DNA from: Adenophora triphylla var. japonica
Taxonomy: Eukaryota > Streptophyta > Magnoliopsida > Asterales > Campanulaceae
Direction of reading: 5' to 3'
DNA length: 64,000 nt
Assembly (NCBI GenBank): GCA_022495995.1
Contig: JAFEMH010001480.1
Span: forward strand, 124,001-188,000
Below are positions 58,000-64,000 of this stretch, in pieces. A program made the translations under genes and the position numbers. The first letter of the stretch is position 1. Each line of letters starts with the position of its first letter. A model generated the notes under the pieces. It did not search any database. It was not told the DNA's origin and worked only from the letters and a program-made list of their open reading frames with translations.

Positions 58000-58170
58000 C
58001 TAAAATCCTTCTTTTGATAATTGGAAAGGCCTCTTGAGGATTTTTACTGAATTGTGAGGATTTAAAAATCCTTCTTTTGATAATTGGAAAGGCCTCTTGA
58101 GGATTCTTACTGAATTGTGAGGATTTAAAAATCCTTCTTTTGATAACTCGAAAGGCCTCTTGAGAAGTTA
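58000..58170 (-). repeat. 63-bp tandem repeat
   Basis: AAAGGCCTCTTGAG at 58025, 58088 and 58151, exactly 63 bp apart, with matching sequence between. Confidence 0.88.
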
Positions 58171-58847
58171 AGGACTATATCTGTACTTCCTTCATGACTT
58201 GAGTATCTTATGCATCGCCGACTCTCGAAGCTAACTTCTTGGCATTACTTGGACTTCTCTCAGCACAGAGCAAAGATGATGGCTAAATAGGGTTTCAAAT
58301 CATGTCGATCTTGAAATGAAAGGGTATTTTTAGTGAGGGTGAGGTAATGGCTTCCCTAGGGTGAAAGTCTTCAACCGCAATCCCTACCTGATGACCTAAA
58401 CGAGATTAAGGCTTCATTGCTTGCTTAAGCTTATCTGAGAAGGATTCATGCAAATTCATTGAGCAACGAACTGATGAGTAAGATGAAAGAGATGTGAGCA
58501 CATGAGATGCGAGATGGGGAGTTGATAAGCCCCAATTTGAGAAGGATAGCAGTTGATTTTCTCATTCCGATCAATTTAATTATTAATCATTTCAAAGCAT
58601 TAGTGATTGAGCAGCACAAGTGATCATTTAGAATAACACCATTTCAATTAAGTGTAATGCATGCGTGCAAATGATGTCTCGAGTCTAGCAAGAAAAGAAA
58701 CAAAGATTTTTATTACTGAAATAAAAAGACTGGTCTAACTTGGACTTAACAGACTCGATACTCAAAAGGGACGTTCTAGATCCTACGAAGACTGATTGAC
58801 TATGTCATCTTCAACTCGGGACGGGGAACCCCTTGATTATGCTGATA

Positions 58848-60005
58848 TCATGAAAAAGGATTGGTGACAAGGTTGGGGTAAGGACCTTTCTCAATCTTTC
58901 CTTCATTCATGAGCCCTTGGATGATCCTTTTCAAAACCATGCAACAGTTTGTAGTATGACCAGGGTATTGATGGTAGAGGCAAAACTTGCTTATGTCCAG
59001 CTTAGGATTGGGATAAGCAGGGCTGAAATTTACCAATGGCTGAACAAGTCCTTTGCTCACTAAGATTTCAAAAAAATTCATCTATGGTAGAGGCAAAACT
59101 TGCTTATGTCCCACATCATCAAAATGTTGTTTTTCTTTCTTATTCTGAACCAGCTCTGGAGGTGACTCGGGCATTGGCACCCTTTGCCTATTGGGAGTCA
59201 CAATGGGAATGGAGGACATTTGATTTTGAAGCTGAGCACTAGCAGGAAAATACGGAGTCGGTTCCGGATACTAACTCTGTGTAGGTGACGAGCTGAAACA
59301 ATAAGATGAACCCATGAATGGTTGAGACAATCCTCTTTGAGGCTGAAGTTGATTAGCAGGAAACTGCAGAAATCCATCCTGGTTGAACTGATTTCCGGAG
59401 CAAGGGTGCTAACTCTGATACTGGGAATTAACCTGGAAGTGAGGACCATCTAATTGACCCAGTTGATACTGAGAACCCGGAAACAACAAGCCTTGACTGT
59501 TCGGAAGCTGGGACCCAAATTGGCTTATAGGCACAGAAGCATTGGGAATTGGTGAGGAGGTCTGATCATAGAAGATCTGCTGTGGTCCTCCAACTAAACC
59601 AAAACTTGTTTGAGGGCTTGATTGCACACCCTGACTTGGAACTTGATTTGGGTGAGATGCTGGAGAAAAACCAATAGCAAGGGGAGAAGTTGTAGCAAGG
59701 AGAGGAAAAGAGACATTTTTGGCCTCAACATTAGACTCATTGGCATCAGTAATCTCCTCATAAGTCCCATCAGCACATCAGATCACAGCAATACCACGAC
59801 TTCTCATTGCTTCTGCAAACCTAGAATGTGCTGCATCTTCTCTAGCTTTAGCGGCTTGAGCGAGTAACTGAGCCTCATGCTCTCTAACTAGGGCAGCTTC
59901 CATAGTAGCCTTCATCTCTTCCATAGACAGATCATGCATGCCCTGTTGACCCACGACAGATGGTCCCCCAAATTGAGTAGTCATACCATTCTCTGCGCTA
60001 GTCAT
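58848..60005 (-). pseudogene. Element G gag, capsid core deleted
   Basis: The ATG at 60005 (MTSAENGMTT) starts the N-terminal helix (LVREHEAQLLAQAAKAREDA). The same TGA after GIAVI as in element A follows at about 59780. The Gln-rich spacer (FGSQLPNSQGLLFPGSQ) runs to about 59230, then a broken segment with a 28-bp duplicated piece (58971-58998 and 59084-59111). The end is FEILVSKGLVQPL and CLYHQYPGHTTNCC, a zinc motif. The capsid domain found in A is missing. Confidence 0.82.
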
Positions 60006-61327
60006 TTCTGAAACTGAATCAGAAGAATACCACTCGGATACTATACCTGTCTTCATCTCGGGAATACGAACCAAACACACATTGGGAAAAGGCGCACGCA
60101 CTCAACTTGCCGTAGCTGTAGAGGCGAAGAGGTAACTGGTAAGGCAGTGGAGAAAAGAACCTTGAGAAGGTATAGGAGAGGGAAGAATATGAAAGGAGAT
60201 GGACTCATGCAACATCTTATTAATGTTCAAGTAGAAATCAGTGTCTTTTAAGTCCTATGAACAGTTGGGAAAGGATAAGCCTTTATTCACGCATTCTAGA
60301 ACCTCGGGGGAAACCTAGGGACACACCATCCAAAAATACACCAAATGTATTGATTAAAAAAATTAATAATAGGCAATAATACCTAAATAAAACCGAAGCA
60401 TTTATGGGACGGACGAGCAATCCAAATTTCTGGAGAAATTTGGGCAGCTAACGGGTATTCCCGAAGAATTTCAAGGAAAAATCCGGCATGACCTCTCGTC
60501 GGTGCACGTTGACAAGGCGACATGATCTCTCGTTAGAACATGTCGTGGGAGCGACATGTCCTTACGTGAAACCATGTTGCAATGGCAACATGCCCACATG
60601 TTTTGGGTTTTGGGATAGGTACGAAAGTCTATTAAAATTTTTGAAACAATTCATTTTAGTTTATTTGAAAATGGAGTGTCAAAACCAACCGTTGGGTAAG
60701 CTGAAAATGTGTGGTTCCACCTATAATGCGCTAGGGGGAAAGGTTTGACATTAGGCGCTCAAGCGTAGGCGACATACATCACCGTCTGCGATGCCGTCAA
60801 TCGCACCCAAGGGTTCTAGATCTATGTGATGTAGTGTGCGGATGATTAGATTCCTTTATTTATGAAAATGATTTTTTTATTATTATTTTTTTTATTTGAA
60901 AAAGGGGGGATAAAAGGAAAATCATCTCACACATCCAACCCCACAAAGTAAAATAATCAAATGATCATGAATTTTGACCATGGGGACTGCCCACAATCAC
61001 CATCTGCACCAAAGAAATCAAATCCTGCAGAATGGCAACTTCTGTCGCGTGACACAGGACTGATGAGGTCAGTTATGTCGCGTGACAGAAGGAGCCATAT
61101 ATCCAGAATCTGAATCAATAAACAGAACCAGCCCCAGCCTCCAAGCTTATGCCACAACTCAACATCAAGCCCCAGCATAACAAGACAGGAAGCAAGGAAG
61201 GGGAGGGAAGCCACAAAGTATTAATATGCACATATCACATAGTATCACACACAATGCACACACAAATGAGTGAAATGGACGTTGCTAGAACGAAAGTTTG
61301 ACCTACTTTTGAAAAACAAGTTTCAAT
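60006..61327 (-). other. Leader of element G
   Basis: Noncoding. Matches A's leader (CCGTCCCATAGATGCTTCG, GGTGCGATTGACGGC) and holds two TGTCGCGTGACA words near 61036 and 61077. Confidence 0.75.
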
Positions 61328-61328
61328 G

Positions 61329-61346
61329 TCCCCAGCGGAGTCGCCA
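61329..61346 (-). promoter_or_regulatory. Element G primer-binding site
   Basis: The minus strand reads TGGCGACTCCGCTGGGGA, one base inside the LTR at 61348. Confidence 0.85.
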
Positions 61347-61347
61347 C

Positions 61348-61772
61348 TGAATGTGCGCTCGCCGAAAAATTAGTGAAAATTGGGAGTCGCCACGCCGTTT
61401 TAAAGGAAACATTGAAAACCTTTGAAAATGAGAAAATGGGTTCGAGGGTCAGGTTACATGTTGGGAAGAATCGAGAGTTCACCCAACACGCCTCGTCCGT
61501 AAACGAGTCTTTCTATGTTCAACATCCAAAATATTCAAGAGTGTGTGCAAAGTGTGTGTGACAAAATATATGATAAAATGCATATAAGTGCTTTATTTTA
61601 TTGCTCAACAGAGGGAATTACAACTTGTGAACCAATTGACATGGGAGGCCACATCCCATTTACAAAATATGAGAACAACTTACAACTGAAATGGACCAGC
61701 TGCAAAGGGCTACTTGTGTCGCATGACACAGGACATCACATGTCCAATTGGGTCACGTGACACTACCTGCCA
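61348..61772 (-). repeat. 5' LTR of element G, truncated
   Basis: Only the last 425 bp (R/U5 side) remain. It matches 53050-53475 closely until ACACTACC, then changes to unrelated sequence at 61773. Contains the double hairpin (61475-61515) and a PBS-like copy (61383-61393). Confidence 0.9.
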
Positions 61773-64000
61773 TGTCACGACCCTAATATTAGGCCCTATT
61801 TTAGCTCTCATTGAGCATGTGGGGTTGGGTTGGTAGTATTTCATTTTATGTCTTTTATGCTTCTTGCTAAGTTTATGTGCTCATTTTATGTTTTGATGAA
61901 TTATGTGAAGTTAGGATGAAAATGAATTAATATTAATGATAAAGGGTCTAAATGGAATAGAATATAAAGAGTGTAGTGAAACAATAATAATTGGAATTTT
62001 TTATAAAATGATTATATTAGGTTGAGGTGCTTAGTTGCAAAGTTGGATAGTCAAGGTTGTTATTGTTAAAGTTTAAACCATGGAGGAGCTTTATTTAAAA
62101 GATTGCATAATTATCCTTTGAATTAAACAAAAGAAATTCATTTTCACTTCTCAGTACTTTCTTCTTCTTCTAAAACATTTCCATGGAAAAGTAAGACCAA
62201 AACCCTAGCTAACCTTCTAAAAATTCTACCACCTTCATTACTTCTTCGTTTTCAACTCCGTTTGCAGATTCTTGTTTGTGGTGACGAGGGGATCGTATAG
62301 AGCCGGTCAAATAAATATTCTATTTCGCACTATTTGGGTAAGTTATTATGATTTTCTTTCAAAGTGTTCATCTTATGATCATTGTTGTTATTGATATGAT
62401 TTAAAGGAAGTTTGGGTGTTTTTGGAACACTTTTATTTAGTAAGAATTGTTTTGGAAAAGTGGAATTTAAATGAGTATGGGTTGGTTGCTGTAGTGGCAA
62501 TAAAAATGGTTAAGATTGAAGTTAGAGTGTTCATGAATTGATGGAAAGGGTTGCATGGAAATCGGAAGCAAAGTCTTGGTAATAAAATGCTTTTGGGTAG
62601 TGTTGTAATGTGTTGGAAGGGGTATAGAATGGTTTGGGTCTGTTTACTGATGTTTGGGACTGGTTTTGGTCACTTTAAAACAGAGTATGTTAGTGTATGG
62701 TACTTGGGAATGGTTGCTGATGTTTGTTCCAGCTCTGTTCTGAATTCTGGACAGAGGGCACGACTCGTGCTCTGTGGCACGAGTCGTCCCTTGGATTTTT
62801 GCCTAAGTCGTGCCATAAGGGGGACAAGTGTTTCTGGTGGGGTGTATAAGGGGCACGAGTCGTGCCCTGGAGCACGAGTCGTGCCCTGCCCTGCAGTCTC
62901 TGAATCATTTTCCAAGGCCTAGAAACCTATTCAACCTAGAACAAAAGTGAACCCTCTTTAACTTAGATTAAAGTAGAACACTTTAGCTACACAATGATGT
63001 CTTACTTGATTAAAATGGAATTGTGGAAGGGCTTTAAATATTGTTCGGAAAATGCTTGACAACCTTGATTCGTTACTTAACCAAAGTGAATCCAACTTGG
63101 TAAATTGAACTTGGACCTTTATAAAGGCCATGTATTGTTGCACATTGATTATGTAGGGCTGGTTTATGATACCTTGTTGCCTTACTTGAGTTCATATTCA
63201 TTGGTTGTGATATACATAGTGTATGAAATAAATGTTGCACTATGGTATTGATTGAACATGAGTATGCTTTACCATGTTGTTATATTCTTATCCCTTTGGT
63301 GGATTTCATTTCAAGTAACTATTATGTGCTTGAACTTGTGTTAATCAGTTGATTTTTAGGGGTATAACGGAATACGATCAATTATGGAAAGTGTGACCTA
63401 ATGTGATCGGATTACGTTATACCTGTGACTGTCCCCTTCTGTGGCCACAGATTGGGGTTATAGCATCTGTATTGAGCCAAAAGCCTTACAGAGTTGCTAA
63501 TATCTTATATGGTTCCCTGAAAAATGGGTCTTATAAGGTGTGAATATGCTCAAGCAGTTCACAAATGAGTGGAGTTTTATCTCCCGATGTTGTACGACTT
63601 ATTGTCAGACGGGAAAAGGTAAACCAAGGTAATGTAATGTGTTTACGACTTTTCCAATGTGTTATATGCACCTTGTATGTGTTGCATCTTACTTGGCATA
63701 TTGTTGCATTCATAATAGCTTATTGAGATTTATTCTCACCCTTCTCCCTTTAATGTTTTAGATCGGCCTAAGACAGGAGGACCCGGCCTGTGAGGTCGGG
63801 GAGGAGTTTTTACGCGTATTTTGGGTTGTTGGGTATGTTTATGTCCTAGATGGGAGTTGTATTTATATTTTGGTTTAGCTCCTTGGTGGAGTATGTATAT
63901 ATAAACACTTTGGTTTCAAACTTGGACTAAGATGGTACATACCATAAAGGAGGTGGCGAAAGAAGTCCTTGGAGGATATGGATATAGATTCAACTTGGGC
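61773..64000 (+). mobile_element. LTR of a gypsy-like element (H), start only
   Basis: Starts TGTCACGACCC, a common start of long chromovirus-type gypsy LTRs in plants, right where G's LTR is cut. No PBS or coding sequence appears before the window ends, so only LTR is visible. It has five GCACGAGTCGTGC-type palindromic words (62757-62887) and TATATAAA near 63897. A chromovirus (Tekay/Del) identity is a guess from the start sequence and the long LTR. Confidence 0.6.
62757..62887 (+). promoter_or_regulatory. GCACGAGTCGTGC palindrome cluster in LTR H
   Basis: Five copies or half-copies: GGGCACGACTCGTGC (62757), GGCACGAGTCGT (62776), AAGTCGTGCC (62805), GGGCACGAGTCGTGCCC (62851) and GCACGAGTCGTGCCC (62872). 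The fourth has perfect 8-bp arms around one base. Confidence 0.75.

Larger units (their letters stand above)
53050..61772 (-). mobile_element. Gag-only LTR element G, same family as A
   Basis: 3' LTR at 53050-54675 and truncated 5' LTR at 61348-61772, both reading on the minus strand. The PBS is at 61346-61329. Internal order on the minus strand: leader, gag (60005-58848), mini-hairpin array, stem-loop 1, minisatellite, stem-loop 2, purine tract, LTR. This is the order of element A. No pol. The 5' LTR is cut by element H. Confidence 0.9.

Noticed and set aside
62551..62922. 123-codon open frame in the LTR of element H
   Set aside because: Crosses the palindrome cluster, with no known domain; most likely chance.

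Overview
The window looks like intergenic heterochromatin from a large, repeat-rich flowering-plant genome. Evidence: plant Tat-type Ty3/gypsy and Sirevirus-type Ty1/copia elements, plant primer-binding sites, plant-style TATAAATA promoters inside LTRs, and hAT transposons carrying spliced plant exon fragments. I see no intact host gene, no tRNA or rRNA gene, and nothing prokaryotic. All positions were counted by eye.

Layout. (i) 1-7525 (minus): a degenerate Tat-lineage gypsy element with gag, protease, RT/RNase H, a second RNase H plus integrase, and one complete LTR (6605-7525); its 3' LTR lies off the left edge. (ii) 7526-12583: non-LTR DNA with an AT-rich minisatellite, a 1.4-kb hAT element (9176-10578; 12-bp TIRs, exact 8-bp target duplication) carrying exons of a host gene, a prohibitin C-terminal exon fragment, and a small CCGG-rich hAT MITE (11275-11653). 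(iii) About 12584-44833 (plus): a second Tat-type gypsy element (F), broken up by later insertions. A gag-only LTR element (A, 14085-38467, TSD GCGGA) sits inside F's gag. A 14-kb Sirevirus-like copia element (D, 20144-34183, TSD CCAAA) sits inside A. A truncated copia element (E, 38699-about 43362) also sits in F, and its integrase is fused in frame to F's RT. (iv) 44834-53049: a gag-only element (C) inserted in F's integrase. (v) 53050-61772 (minus): element G, same family as A, inserted in C. (vi) 61773-64000: start of the LTR of another gypsy-like element (H), inserted in G's LTR.

Working together. The elements form a nest four or more levels deep, so relative insertion order can be read directly: F, then A, C and E, then D and G, then H. 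A, C and G carry a broken gag and no pol, so they are non-autonomous and would need another element's RT and integrase. They share a PBS and several noncoding structures: a double hairpin in the LTR near the PBS, a CTACG...CGTAG stem-loop after gag and again before the 3' LTR, an array of mini-hairpins, and variable minisatellites. These are conserved better than their proteins. D is the youngest-looking large element and stands out for a dispersed AACCGC word found in its LTRs, all coding frames and spacers, and for a gene-like TATA/exon/intron arrangement before its envelope-like ORF.

Most coding regions are pseudogenes. In-frame stops are often TGA or TAG where relatives have CGA or CAG, as expected if methylated cytosines decayed.
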